Source of the DNA: Thermobifida alba | GTDB lineage: Bacteria > Actinomycetota > Actinomycetes > Streptosporangiales > Streptosporangiaceae | Assembly (NCBI RefSeq): GCF_023208015.1 | Contig: NZ_CP051627.1 | Location: 2,666,001-2,730,000, forward strand | DNA length: 64,000 nucleotides | Direction: 5' to 3' | In this document: positions 1-9,119 of the stretch, piece after piece | How positions within the stretch are numbered: position 1 is the first letter of the stretch | Layout of the letters: the number at the start of each line of letters is the position of its first letter | Program-made: the position numbers and the translations under genes | The notes under the pieces: model-generated | Database searches by the model: none | Told to the model about the DNA's origin: nothing | The model's input: only the letters and a program-made list of their open reading frames with translations

Positions 1-107
1 TGTACGACATGAGTCAGACACTAGCGACTCCACCGGAGTGCTCGGCCCGTTCCGAACGGTTTTCCCGGGCCTCTTCCGGGCCCGTCCGGAACACGGGGGC
101 AGCCGCC

Positions 108-1058
108 TCAGCCGCGGCGGGCCTGGTCGAGCAGCTCCGCGTGGAGCCGCTCGGAGCTGCCCGCACGGCGCAGTGCCAGGGCGGCGGCCCCGTACTCACC
201 GGGCACGGCGACCACCGGGCGCACGCCGTAGCGCTCCAACAGGGCCCTGCGCACCCGTTCGGCCACGGGCCCCTCGCGCAGCACCGCTCCGGCGAGCACC
301 AGCGGCGCCCGGACCGGCTCGGCCACCACCGCGGCCAGGCTCTGCAGCAGCCGTGCCGCCGCCTCGGAGACGATCTCCAGGGCGGCCCCGTCGCCGTCCT
401 CGGCCGCGGCACACACCCGGGGCGCCAGGGCGCCGAGTTCGGCGGGGGCCACGGAGTAGGCGGCCCCGACGAGCGCCTGCCTGCTGCCGGCCGGGACGCC
501 GAGGGCGGACGCCAGAATCTCGGTGAGAACCGTGTCACATCCGCGGCCGTCCAGGGCGGCCAGGGCGGCCCGCAGTCCGCGGACGCCCAGCCACACGGCC
601 GAGCCCTCGTCCCCCAGCAGCCAGCCGTACCCGTCGCAGCGGCGTTCGATGCGGCCGTCGCGCACGGCGGCGGCCACCGCGCCGGTGCCCGAGACGAGCA
701 CCGCTCCGCTCGCCTCGGCGGTGCCGGCCGCGAACGCCACCACGATGTCGTCCCCGACCTCGGGGCGTCCGGGCAGGTCCAGGGCTCGCCAGGCCCGCAG
801 CACGGTCTCCTCGGTGCGGGCCAGGCCCGCGGCCCCCGCCCCGGCCACCCCGAACACCGCTTCCACGACGCTGACCGGTCCCGCCTCACGCAGTGTCGCG
901 GTCACCGCGTCCGCGAAGGCCACCGCGGGGTCGGCGCTGGAGCGCTGGTTGGCCCCGCCCGCCCGGCCGCGTCCGCGGACCCTGCCGTCGAGGTCGACGA
1001 CGAGGCAGCGGGTGTGCGTGCCGCCCGCGTCCACTCCGAGGACGACTTCCTCTCCCAT
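108..1058 (-). CDS. BadF/BadG-family amino-sugar kinase (NagK/MurK-like)
   Basis: About 316 residues, the normal size for the BadF/BadG/BcrA/BcrD ATPase family that includes N-acetylglucosamine and muramic-acid kinases. The N-terminus has the phosphate-1 loop DAGGTHTRC, followed by GVAGAG, the GTGA phosphate-2 loop and the GDEGSAVWLG segment typical of these ASKHA-fold kinases. The ATG was chosen because the domain begins directly after it; the reading frame stays open upstream but that stretch has no family similarity. It is transcribed divergently from an RpiR regulator and a murQ gene, so phosphorylation of N-acetylglucosamine or N-acetylmuramic acid during peptidoglycan recycling is the likely role. 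The exact sugar cannot be read from sequence. Confidence 0.8.
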   Translation of the reverse strand: MGEEVVLGVDAGGTHTRCLVVDLDGRVRGRGRAGGANQRSSADPAVAFADAVTATLREAGPVSVVEAVFGVAGAGAAGLARTEETVLRAWRALDLPGRPEVGDDIVVAFAAGTAEASGAVLVSGTGAVAAAVRDGRIERRCDGYGWLLGDEGSAVWLGVRGLRAALAALDGRGCDTVLTEILASALGVPAGSRQALVGAAYSVAPAELGALAPRVCAAAEDGDGAALEIVSEAAARLLQSLAAVVAEPVRAPLVLAGAVLREGPVAERVRRALLERYGVRPVVAVPGEYGAAALALRRAGSSERLHAELLDQARRG

Positions 1059-1255
1059 GTCCCGCAACCCTACAGACGGGCGTCCCGTTCTCCCGGAGGG
1101 CGCTCCGCGGTTTCCTCCGCCGCGGGGGCCGTATCCGTGGCGTCCGGGGCCGGAGGCGACGGATACGGCACACCGTCCGCGCCGAGCACGTACGCTTCTT
1201 TCTCCCGGTCGCTGTCGCCTGGCTCCTCCGCAACTGAGGTGGACCGCTGCGGGTA

Positions 1256-1287
1256 GGGGCGACTCCGACGGAGTCCGCCGTCGCCCC
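1256..1287. promoter_or_regulatory. Inverted repeats in divergent promoter region
   Basis: The 336 bases between the kinase and the regulator hold a compact nested dyad. The outer arms are 8-bp perfect (GGGGCGAC and GTCGCCCC); inside them at 1262-1274 lies ACTCCG-A-CGGAGT, a perfect 6-bp dyad. No gene ends here, so a terminator is unlikely. It may be an operator for the adjacent RpiR-type regulator. Nothing else was recognised in the gap. Confidence 0.35.
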
Positions 1288-1394
1288 GGACACGCGTGGG
1301 CGACCGCCGGATCACACTTATGTAGCAACCAAAACCGACCTTTGCTCCCTTACACCCATTGACGGGAGCCCTCGAAAGAAAGAAACTTTCCAAC

Positions 1395-2339
1395 ATGAAC
1401 CAAACGGCGAAGAGAAACGACAGCGACGGGGCCCCCTCCGCCCAGGACGGAGCCACGCCCAGCACCGTGCTGAAGATCCGCTCGCTGCTGCCGTCCCTGG
1501 CACCCGCCGAACAGCGCGTCGCCCAGCGGATCATCGACGACCCCGAACGGGTGGCCGCCTCCTCCATCACCCAGCTGGCCCGCGACTGCGACACCTCCGA
1601 AGCCACCGTCATCCGGTTCTGCCGCACCATCGACTTCGCCGGCTACCGGGACCTGCGGCTGCGCCTGGCCGCCGAGGCCGGCCAGGCGCGGGGCGCGCGC
1701 GGCGGAGCCCAGGAACTCACCGGAGACATCAACCCCGACGACACCCTCGTCACCGTCGTCCAGAAAATCGCCTACGCCGACGCGCGCGCGGTGGAGGACA
1801 CCGGCTCCCAACTGGACGTGCAGACCCTCCAACAGGTCATCGAACTGCTCGCCGGAGCGCGCCGCATCGACGTCTACGGCGTCGGCGCGAGCGCCTTCGT
1901 CGCCTCCGACTTCCAGCAGAAGCTGCACCGCATCGGCATGATCTCGCACGCCTGGACCGACGCCCACGCCATGCTGACCAGCGCGGCGGTGCTGCGCGGC
2001 GGCGACGTGGCCGTGGGCATCTCCCACAGCGGCGCCACCGGCGACACCGTCAGCGCGCTCGCCGAGGCGCGCCGCAGGGGCGCCTCCACCGTGGCCATCA
2101 CCAACTTCCCCCGCTCAGCCATCAGCGAGGTCAGCGACCACATCCTCACCACCGCGGCCCGCGAGACCACGTTCCGCTCCGGCGCGACCGCCAGTCGTCT
2201 GGCGCAGCTCACGGTGGTCGACTGCGTGTTCGTCGGCCTCGCCCAACTGCGCTACGCCGACACCCAGGAGGCGCTGGCGGCCACCTACGAGGCGGTGCGC
2301 GGCCTGCGCGTCTCCCGGGAGGACCGGCGCCGATCCTAG
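1395..2339 (+). CDS. MurR/RpiR-family transcriptional regulator
   Basis: About 314 residues. The N-terminal 80 residues form an RpiR-type helix-turn-helix (ITQLARDCDTSEATVIRFCR) and the C-terminal half is a SIS sugar-phosphate-binding domain (YGVGASAFVA, then GISHSGATGDTVSALAEAR). Family members sense a phosphosugar and repress or activate amino-sugar catabolism. The ATG start is preferred over an upstream in-frame TTG because it follows a purine-rich stretch and the protein then has family length. The murQ gene follows 100 bases downstream on the same strand, so control of MurNAc-6-phosphate use is likely. Confidence 0.88.
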   Translation: MNQTAKRNDSDGAPSAQDGATPSTVLKIRSLLPSLAPAEQRVAQRIIDDPERVAASSITQLARDCDTSEATVIRFCRTIDFAGYRDLRLRLAAEAGQARGARGGAQELTGDINPDDTLVTVVQKIAYADARAVEDTGSQLDVQTLQQVIELLAGARRIDVYGVGASAFVASDFQQKLHRIGMISHAWTDAHAMLTSAAVLRGGDVAVGISHSGATGDTVSALAEARRRGASTVAITNFPRSAISEVSDHILTTAARETTFRSGATASRLAQLTVVDCVFVGLAQLRYADTQEALAATYEAVRGLRVSREDRRRS

Positions 2340-2439
2340 GAGGCGCGACGTGCCCCGCCGCAGAGGGCCCGAACAGCACGGACACGAGACAGCGGTAGGC
2401 GGTGACCGGAGCACGGTCGCCACTGGCGAAGGAGACGAG

Positions 2440-3354
2440 ATGCGATCCGCACCGATAGAGATCGTGCGTGTCCCCACCGAGGCGCGCAACAGCGGCACCA
2501 ACGACATCGACCTACTGCCCACCGTGGACATACTGCGGCTGATCAACTCCGAGGATGCGACCGTGCCCCACGCCGTGGCGGCGGTCCTGCCCGAACTCGC
2601 CAGGGCCGTCGACCTCGGCGTGGCGGCACTGCGCGGCGGCGGACGGGTGCACTACTTCGGAGCCGGCACCTCGGGCCGGCTCGCCACCATGGACGCCGCC
2701 GAACTGCCCCCCACCTTCGGCATCGCCCGCGACCGGGTGGTCGCCCACCACGCGGGGGGCACGGAGGCGCTGGTCCACGCCCGCGAGGGCGTCGAGGACG
2801 ACTTCGCCGGCGGATGCGCCGACGCCGCCACCGTGACCGCCGCCGACCTGGCGGTGGGCCTGACCGCGAGCGGACGCACCCCGTACGTGGCCGGGGCCCT
2901 GCACCGCGCCCGTGAGGCGGGCGCCCGCACCGTGCTCGTCACCGCCGACCCGCACTCCGCGCTCGCCGCGGACGTGGACGTGCACGTCGGCGTGGCCACC
3001 GGGGCCGAGGTGATCGCGGGCTCCACCCGGATGAAGGCGGGCACCGCGCAGAAGCTCGTGCTCAACACCTTCTCCACCGCGGTCATGGTGCGCCTGGGCT
3101 ACACCTACTCCAACCTGATGGTCGGGGTGGTGGCCACCAACGCCAAGCTGCGCGGACGCATGGTCACCATCCTCACCGAGGCCACCGGCCTGTCCGAGGA
3201 GGTCTGCGCCGAGGCGCTGAGCCGCGCCGACGGCGACACCCGGATCGCCCTGGTCTGCCTGCTCACCGGCGTGGACGTGCCCACCGCGGCCGACGCCCTG
3301 CACGCCGCGCACGGATCGGTGCGCGCGGCGCTGCGCGCACTCGCCCGGCCGTGA
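2440..3354 (+). CDS. murQ: N-acetylmuramic acid 6-phosphate etherase MurQ
   Basis: About 304 residues. MurQ cleaves the lactyl ether of MurNAc-6-phosphate to GlcNAc-6-phosphate and D-lactate in the cytoplasm, a key step of peptidoglycan recycling. The protein has the SIS-fold signature GAGTSGRLATMDAAELPPTF, the catalytic-region segment STRMKAGTAQKLVLN, and a C-terminal UBA-like helical part. The ATG was chosen because GGAG lies just upstream; 30 more in-frame residues upstream lack similarity. Co-directional with the RpiR regulator and near the sugar kinase. Confidence 0.95.
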   Translation: MRSAPIEIVRVPTEARNSGTNDIDLLPTVDILRLINSEDATVPHAVAAVLPELARAVDLGVAALRGGGRVHYFGAGTSGRLATMDAAELPPTFGIARDRVVAHHAGGTEALVHAREGVEDDFAGGCADAATVTAADLAVGLTASGRTPYVAGALHRAREAGARTVLVTADPHSALAADVDVHVGVATGAEVIAGSTRMKAGTAQKLVLNTFSTAVMVRLGYTYSNLMVGVVATNAKLRGRMVTILTEATGLSEEVCAEALSRADGDTRIALVCLLTGVDVPTAADALHAAHGSVRAALRALARP

Positions 3355-3384
3355 GCCGCGCGGTCCGCCCCGGAGACGGCCCGG

Positions 3385-4095
3385 TCAGCCGGACCGCTCC
3401 GCGGCCAGCGCCTCGTCCACCGACGTCTCGCGGGGGCCGAGAAAGGTCGGCTCCGGGCGCACCGCCATGTCGAACAGCGCCTTGACCGCCGCGGGAACCT
3501 CCCGCGCGTGCCCGTACAGCATGGCCGGGGCGCGGTCGTCCCACGCCGGATCGCCGACGCCGACCGCGTCCAGACCGGCCGTCCGGCACAGCGCGACCGC
3601 GCGGGGCAGGTGGAAGGTCTGGGTGACCACGGTGACCGCCTCCACCCCGAAGACCTCGCGGGCCCGCACGCACGACTCCCAGGTGCTGAACCCCGCGTGG
3701 TCGCGCGCGACCTTCGCCGCCGGCACCCCGGCGGCGACCAGGTGGTGGTACATCGTGTCGGTCTCGTTGTAGTGCTCCCGGCTGTTGTCCCCGCTCACCA
3801 GCACCGCCTCGACCAGACCCGAGCGGTACAGTCCGGCCGCCAACTCCAGGCGGCGCTCCAGCAGCCGGGTGGGCTCCCCCTCGGGGGTGACCCCGGCGCC
3901 CAGCACCAGCGCCACCGGCCGTTTCGGCACCCCCTCGGCGGTGTGCCGGTACTGTGCGGTGGCCGCGTGCAGCCAGCCGACCGGCGCGGCCAGCGCCGCC
4001 GCCAGCAGTACGGCGGCGAGTACCGCCAGCCGCCTCCGCCGCGCGGCGCGCCCCGGACGGCCCGCCGCCTCTCCTCGCTTCTTCGCAGTGGTCAC
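3385..4095 (-). CDS. YdcF/SanA-family (DUF218) membrane-anchored protein
   Basis: About 236 residues from a GTG start. A basic stretch is followed by one membrane segment (about residues 23-45), then the DUF218 domain with LVLGAGV, SGDNSREHYNETDTM and VTQTFHLPRAV. SanA of E. coli affects envelope permeability and vancomycin sensitivity; the biochemical activity of the family is poorly known. It converges on murQ with a 30-base gap and may share a cell-wall theme with it, but that is inference from position only. Confidence 0.8.
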   Translation of the reverse strand: MTTAKKRGEAAGRPGRAARRRRLAVLAAVLLAAALAAPVGWLHAATAQYRHTAEGVPKRPVALVLGAGVTPEGEPTRLLERRLELAAGLYRSGLVEAVLVSGDNSREHYNETDTMYHHLVAAGVPAAKVARDHAGFSTWESCVRAREVFGVEAVTVVTQTFHLPRAVALCRTAGLDAVGVGDPAWDDRAPAMLYGHAREVPAAVKALFDMAVRPEPTFLGPRETSVDEALAAERSG

Positions 4096-4190
4096 AGTCG
4101 GTGGGACGCACCGGCCGGCCGCGGTGTTCCCGCGGTTCCGACGCGACCGTCGGGGAGGCCGCGCCCCGCACCGGCCGCCCTCCCCGGCGG

Positions 4191-5534
4191 CTACGGCCGG
4201 CCGCCGAAGAGCCGGCCGAGCAGTCCCCCGCCCGCCGGCGCCTGCGGCTCCGGCCCGGGGGGCGCGGCCTCCTCGGACAGTCCGACGAAGGAGCGCAGCG
4301 CGGCGCGCTCCGCCGGCAGCCCCCAGGCGGCCAGGGGCTCGGCGAGCCCGCCCTCCGCCCAGCCCGTCTCGTCAGCCTCCGCGACGGCGGTCAGCACGGC
4401 GCGCTGCTCCCGGTCGCAGCCGGCGAAGTCGATCCCCCCGGCGGTCTCCGCCGCGCCGGGGCGGGGCCCGAAGACCGTCTCCAGGGCGTCGGCGACGACG
4501 ATCCCCCACCCCGCGGACCCCGTGTAGGCGAGGATCCGGGCCAGCTGCTCGGTCTTGGCCGTGCGCAGCTCGGCGTCGTCGACGGCGCCGACCGCCAGCA
4601 TGCCCAGGTGTGCCGGTTCGACCGCGCCCGACTGCGGCAGGCAGGCGCCGAAGCGGTCGTCCCAGTACTCGGCGTCGAGCAGCCGGGCCACCGCCTGCTC
4701 CGGCGCGGCCGGGCCGTGCATGAGGACCAGCGCGAGGGCCGCGGCGAACACCAGGTCGTCGTCGGAGTGGTCGAGCAGCCGCCCCAGGTGCACGGTGACG
4801 GTGGCGTCGGCGGGATCGGCGAGCATGCCCAGCGCCCACAGCTCCGCGGGCAGCGGCCGCAGGGCGGGGGCGGCGTTGCGGGGGTCGCCCGCGTTGAGCA
4901 GGGCGGGCACGATCCGCTCGGCCTCCTCCGGGTACCAGGCCAGCAGGTAGCTCGCCCACTCGGCGGCCCCCTCCCCGCGGTCGGCCCGGCCCGGCAGCGT
5001 GTCCAGCAGGACGTCCAACCGGTTGCGGACCGCCTCGTAGGCGGCGAGCTCGGCGGCCACGACGGCGATGCCGTTCGGGTGCTCCAACGCCCGCAGCCGT
5101 CCGGTGAGCCGGCGCCGCTCCTGCTCGTCGGGGGCCTCGGCCAGCCATTCGGTGTACCGGTCGCGCGCCTCCTGGACGTCGACGCCGGACAGCCAGGCGA
5201 TCTCGTCGCGCCACAGCGCCAGGTCCCGCCGGTCCGGCAGGTGGTCGGCCATCGCGGGAACGGCGAGCTCCTGCACCAGGTTGAGCACCGGGGGCCGGCC
5301 CGGCGCCCCCTGCTCCACCAGGTTCAGCAGGAAGTCGACCACCCGGGGGGCCGCCGCGTATCCCGGTCGGGGCCAGGCGAGGATGTCGTACAGCGCCACC
5401 AGGGCCGACTCCCTGTCCGTGCCGCGCACCCGGCGCAGCAGACCGGGGATCTCCCCGCCGCGTCCGGGGGCGAGTGCGGCCCAGTCGACGTCGTCCACAC
5501 CGTGCAGCGGGTCGGATCCGCGATTGCCGTCCAT
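4191..5534 (-). CDS. Hypothetical alpha-helical (HEAT-like) protein
   Basis: About 447 residues. No family was recognised. The protein is rich in Ala, Leu, Glu and Asp and consists of regularly spaced helical pairs that resemble HEAT/ARM-type repeats (for example the segment with LLDHSDDDLVFAAALALVLM). It ends in a Pro/Gly-rich tail with GGGLLGRLFGGRP. No signal peptide or membrane segment is visible. The start was set at the ATG giving MDGNRG; an upstream GTG would add nine basic residues. A cytoplasmic scaffold or immunity-like role is possible but unsupported. Confidence 0.6.
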   Translation of the reverse strand: MDGNRGSDPLHGVDDVDWAALAPGRGGEIPGLLRRVRGTDRESALVALYDILAWPRPGYAAAPRVVDFLLNLVEQGAPGRPPVLNLVQELAVPAMADHLPDRRDLALWRDEIAWLSGVDVQEARDRYTEWLAEAPDEQERRRLTGRLRALEHPNGIAVVAAELAAYEAVRNRLDVLLDTLPGRADRGEGAAEWASYLLAWYPEEAERIVPALLNAGDPRNAAPALRPLPAELWALGMLADPADATVTVHLGRLLDHSDDDLVFAAALALVLMHGPAAPEQAVARLLDAEYWDDRFGACLPQSGAVEPAHLGMLAVGAVDDAELRTAKTEQLARILAYTGSAGWGIVVADALETVFGPRPGAAETAGGIDFAGCDREQRAVLTAVAEADETGWAEGGLAEPLAAWGLPAERAALRSFVGLSEEAAPPGPEPQAPAGGGLLGRLFGGRP

Positions 5535-5598
5535 ACCGCGATTATGTCGCCTCCGCGGCACCGCACGGTCCGTCGGCGGGCGGGACCCGGTGCCGCGC

Positions 5599-6525
5599 TC
5601 ACGCGACCTCGACGACGACCTTGCCCCTGGTGTGTCCCTGTTCGGCGAACCGGTAGGCGTCGGCGGCCCGCTCCAGCGGGAACGTCCTGGCGACCTCGAC
5701 GGTGAGCTTTCCCGCGTCGACCAGTTCTCCCAGCGCAGCCAGGTCCGCGCGGTCGGGGCGGACGAACAGGTAGCGTCCGCCGTACCCGGCGACCCGGGGG
5801 TCCGCGACGGACACCAGCCGTACGCCGGGGGCGGCGACCTCGGGGGTCGTCGCCGGCGCCGCGCCGCCGACCAGGTCGAGGACCGCGGTCACGCCGTCGG
5901 GGGCGACCGCGCGCACCCGCTCGGCCAGTCCGTCCCCGTAGGCCACCGGCTCGGCCCCCAGCGAACGCAGGTAGCCGTGGTTGCGCGGGGAGGCGGTGCC
6001 GATGACGCGGGCGCCGCGCGCCGCCGCGATCTGGACGGCCATCGACCCCACCCCGCCAGAGGCGGCGTGGACCAGCACCGTGTCGTCCCCGCCCACCCGC
6101 AGGGCGTGCACCAGCGCCTGGTAGGCGGTCAGCCCCGCCAACGGGAGTCCGGCGGCCTGCGCCCACGGCAGGCCGGCGGGTTTGCGGCCGAGCGTGCGCA
6201 CCGGCGCGGCCACCTGCTCGGCGAACGTGCCGCGCCGCACCACGTCCTCCCGCACGTATCCGACGACCTCGTCGCCCGGGGCGAACTCCGGGGCGGCGAC
6301 ACCGGGCCGCTCCACCACCCCGGCCACGTCCCAGCCGGGAGTCGCCGGGAAGAAGACGTCGAGGAGGCTGTCCATGTGCCCCTCCCGGATCTTCCAGTCC
6401 ACCGGGTTCACCGCGGCGGCCCGCACCCGGACCAGCACCGAGTCGGGTCCCACCGTCGGCTCGGGGACGTCGGCGATCCTCAGCATCTCGGGCCCCCCGT
6501 GGGCGTCGTAGACGACGGCCCTCAT
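5599..6525 (-). CDS. NADPH:quinone-type oxidoreductase (zinc-independent MDR)
   Basis: About 308 residues, normal for the medium-chain dehydrogenase/reductase quinone oxidoreductase branch. Seen: MRAVVYDAHGGPE start, NPVDWKIREG, PGWDVAGVVE in the GroES-like domain, then the Rossmann nucleotide loop HAASGGVGSMAVQIA and the C-terminal GKVVVEV. The zinc-ligand pattern of alcohol dehydrogenases is absent, so reduction of quinones or enones with NADPH is likely. A GAGGGAGG ribosome site lies just before the ATG. It stands alone, divergent from the helicase. Confidence 0.85.
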   Translation of the reverse strand: MRAVVYDAHGGPEMLRIADVPEPTVGPDSVLVRVRAAAVNPVDWKIREGHMDSLLDVFFPATPGWDVAGVVERPGVAAPEFAPGDEVVGYVREDVVRRGTFAEQVAAPVRTLGRKPAGLPWAQAAGLPLAGLTAYQALVHALRVGGDDTVLVHAASGGVGSMAVQIAAARGARVIGTASPRNHGYLRSLGAEPVAYGDGLAERVRAVAPDGVTAVLDLVGGAAPATTPEVAAPGVRLVSVADPRVAGYGGRYLFVRPDRADLAALGELVDAGKLTVEVARTFPLERAADAYRFAEQGHTRGKVVVEVA

Positions 6526-6711
6526 CGTGTCCCCTCCCTCTCGTGAACCGCTGTCCCTCACAGCGCCGCTACCCGCGGGCGACGTGTTCGCACTCGCCCG
6601 GACCGGCCGCGTCCGTCCCGCTCTGTCACCGTCCGCTGCTAATGATCGGAAGAGCACGCAGGTGGGAACGATGACCGTGGGATCCCCACCGCGCACCCGC
6701 AAAGGAGGCCC

Positions 6712-8850
6712 ATGCCGCGGCTCGCCATCGACGCGACGTGCCTTCCGCAGTACGACAAGCTGGACCGCCCCACCCGGGAGCGGCTGGCCGTGATCACCCG
6801 CAGGTTCCGGGAGCTGCCGCTGCCCGCGCTGCTGTCCCACCCCGACCTGCGCATCCAGGCGCTCCCCGAGGGCCAGGACCCGCGGATCCGCACGTTCCGC
6901 ATCAGCGACTCCTGGACCGGGGTGATGCTGGCCCCCGAGTCCGGCGAGACGTTCCTGCTGGTCCACCTGCTGCCCCGGGAGAACGCCGAGAAGTGGGCGG
7001 CCGACCAGCGCCACGACGTCAACACGGTGATGGGGACCCTGGAGCGGCGCGACGCCAGCGCCCTGGCGGAGCGCACCGCCGCGCCCGCCGTCGCCCCGGA
7101 GCCGGTCGAGCCCGCGCTGTTCGCCGACGTCAGCGACGAGGCACTGCGCCAGCTCGGCGTGGACGGCCAGACCGTCCGGTTCTGCCGCACCCTCACCTCC
7201 CGCGAGGAGCTGGCCGACTGGGGGCCGGCCATCCCGCAGGACCAGTTCGAGGTGCTGCTCCACCTGGCCGAGGGCATGCCCGTGGACCAGGTGATGCGCG
7301 AGGTCGTGCAGCCGCGCCGCGCGGTGTCGGGCGGTCCGGTGGCCCCCGACGACTACGACACCGCCATCCGCAACACCCGGCACCGGGTCATGCTGGTCGA
7401 CGACGACACCGACATCGAGGAGATGCTGGGCCGCGAGTTCGACGCCTGGCGGGTGTTCCTGCACCCCACCCAGCGGGCGTTGGCCTACCGTCCGGTGTTC
7501 AACGGTCCGGCGCTGGTGCACGGCGGTCCGGGCACCGGGAAGACCGTGGTGGCGCTGCACCGGGTCAAGCACCTGGCGGAGCACCTGCCGCTGGGGGGCC
7601 GGGTACTGCTGACCAGTTTCACCAACGCCCTGGTGGAGTCGGTGCGGCGGGACCTCGCGCTGCTGCTCGACGAGGAGCTGCGCGCCGACGTGGACGTGGT
7701 CACCGCCGACAAGCTGGCGCTGGACGTGGTCCGCGAGGAGTGGCCGGACGTCGGACTGCGCCTCGACTCCGACGCGCGCGGCATGTTCGCCAACGTCGTC
7801 CGCAAGCACGCGCTGCCCTGGTCCGCCGACTTCGTGTTCCAGGAGTACCGGCACGTGGTGATGGCGCAGGGCATCACCACCGTCGACGGCTACCTGGACC
7901 CGGACGCGCGGCGCGGCCGGTCCCGGCCGCTCGACGCCGAACAGCGGCGCGAGATCTGGCACGCCATCTCGGTGGCGCGCGCCTGGATGCGGCGGACCAA
8001 GCAGCTGCCGACGCTGGAACTGCACGCCGAGGCCACCCGCATCCTCAACGCGCGCTCCGACAGGCCCTACACCAACATCGTCGTCGACGAGGCCCAGGAC
8101 CTGCACCCCGCGCAGTGGCGGACGCTGCGCGCCGCGGTGGCGCCCGGCCCCAACGACATGTTCATCGCGGGCGACAGCCGGCAGCGCATCTACGACAACA
8201 CCGTGTCCTTCCGGCAGCTGGGGATCAACGTGGTGGGCCGCTCCCATCCGCTGCGGGTGAACTACCGCACCACCACCGAGATCCTGACCTGGGCGGAGCG
8301 GATCATGCGGGACCAGCGGGCCGCCGAACCGGGCACGGGCGTGCCGGAGTCGCCCGGCTCCACCCGTTCCCTGCTGCGCGGCAGTCCGCCGGTGCTGTAC
8401 GGGGCGCCCGACGCCGCCGCCGAGCTGGCGGCCCTGGCCGAGCAGGTCCGCTCCTGGCTGGCCGGGGGGATCGCGCCGGGGGACATCTGCGTGACGGCGC
8501 GCACCCGCCGGGGCGTCTCCGAGATCGTCAGCGCGCTGCGCGACCACCGGCTGCCCGCCTCCCGCTTCAACCCGCAGCAGCACACCGTGGACGACTCCGC
8601 GGACACGGTCCGGGTCACCACCATGCACGGGGTGAAGGGGCTGGAGTTCCGCGCCGTCGCGGTGACGGGGGTGACGGCCTCCGCGCTGCCGCTGATGGAC
8701 CACGTCACCAGCCCCGACCTGGACGAGAACCAGCACCGTTCGGACCTGGCCGCGCAGCGCAGCCTGCTGTACGTGGCGTGCACCCGGGCGCGCGAGGAGC
8801 TGTACGTGAGCTGGCACGGCGAGCCCAGTCCGTTCCTGCCGCGGGACTGA
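6712..8850 (+). CDS. SF1 UvrD-like helicase with N-terminal RelE-like domain
   Basis: About 712 residues. Residues 1 to about 105 (LAIDATCLPQYDKL through DPRIRTFRISDSWTGVML and LVHLLPRENAEKWA) have the pattern of a RelE/ParE-type mRNA-interferase fold. After a linker of about 160 residues comes a superfamily-1 ATPase: Walker A GGPGTGKT at 271-278, Walker B VVDEAQD at 457-463, TTMHGVKG at 636-643 and a last motif LLYVACTRAREELYV. A GGAGG site precedes the ATG. A paralogue with the same architecture lies about 12 kb downstream. Helicase activity is well supported; whether the RelE-like part cuts RNA or only mediates binding is unknown. Confidence 0.85.
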   Translation: MPRLAIDATCLPQYDKLDRPTRERLAVITRRFRELPLPALLSHPDLRIQALPEGQDPRIRTFRISDSWTGVMLAPESGETFLLVHLLPRENAEKWAADQRHDVNTVMGTLERRDASALAERTAAPAVAPEPVEPALFADVSDEALRQLGVDGQTVRFCRTLTSREELADWGPAIPQDQFEVLLHLAEGMPVDQVMREVVQPRRAVSGGPVAPDDYDTAIRNTRHRVMLVDDDTDIEEMLGREFDAWRVFLHPTQRALAYRPVFNGPALVHGGPGTGKTVVALHRVKHLAEHLPLGGRVLLTSFTNALVESVRRDLALLLDEELRADVDVVTADKLALDVVREEWPDVGLRLDSDARGMFANVVRKHALPWSADFVFQEYRHVVMAQGITTVDGYLDPDARRGRSRPLDAEQRREIWHAISVARAWMRRTKQLPTLELHAEATRILNARSDRPYTNIVVDEAQDLHPAQWRTLRAAVAPGPNDMFIAGDSRQRIYDNTVSFRQLGINVVGRSHPLRVNYRTTTEILTWAERIMRDQRAAEPGTGVPESPGSTRSLLRGSPPVLYGAPDAAAELAALAEQVRSWLAGGIAPGDICVTARTRRGVSEIVSALRDHRLPASRFNPQQHTVDDSADTVRVTTMHGVKGLEFRAVAVTGVTASALPLMDHVTSPDLDENQHRSDLAAQRSLLYVACTRAREELYVSWHGEPSPFLPRD

Positions 8851-8950
8851 GGGGTGCGCGGGGCTGCCGCGGGGCGTGCTGCTTCGGACCGCACAGCGGT
8901 TCCGCTGTGGACTCCGGTGGTCCTCGGTTCGGCCCCACCCGGTGAACGAG

Positions 8951-8999
8951 CAGGGGGCCACTGGCACGCGTTGTCTCCAGCGCGTGCCGGTGGCCCCTG
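8951..8999 (+). terminator. Hairpin terminator after helicase
   Basis: A stem of about 19 bp with one G-T wobble and one bulged G closes a loop of about ten bases. It lies 100 bases after the helicase stop. No long T run follows, as is common in high-GC actinobacteria. Confidence 0.6.
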
Positions 9000-9119
9000 T
9001 CCCACAGCGGCGTTCCGGGCATGCCCCGGCGGATGCGGTCGGCCGGGTCGCGCTCCCACCGACGGGATCGGAAGGAATGCGCTGCGCCCCGGTGCGGAGG
9101 ATTCGAACCGCTGTTCTTT

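Noticed and set aside
6526-8967. Long minus-strand open frame opposite the helicase, continuous with the oxidoreductase frame
   Set aside because: It is the antisense shadow of a high-GC gene; the oxidoreductase domain begins at its own ATG with a ribosome site.
9087-9112. tRNA-like string (GGATTCGAACC) at the edge of the RloA/RloB island, possible attachment-site remnant
   Set aside because: The flanking bases do not pair as a T stem and no matching acceptor or anticodon arm is found on either strand; no integrase gene is present.
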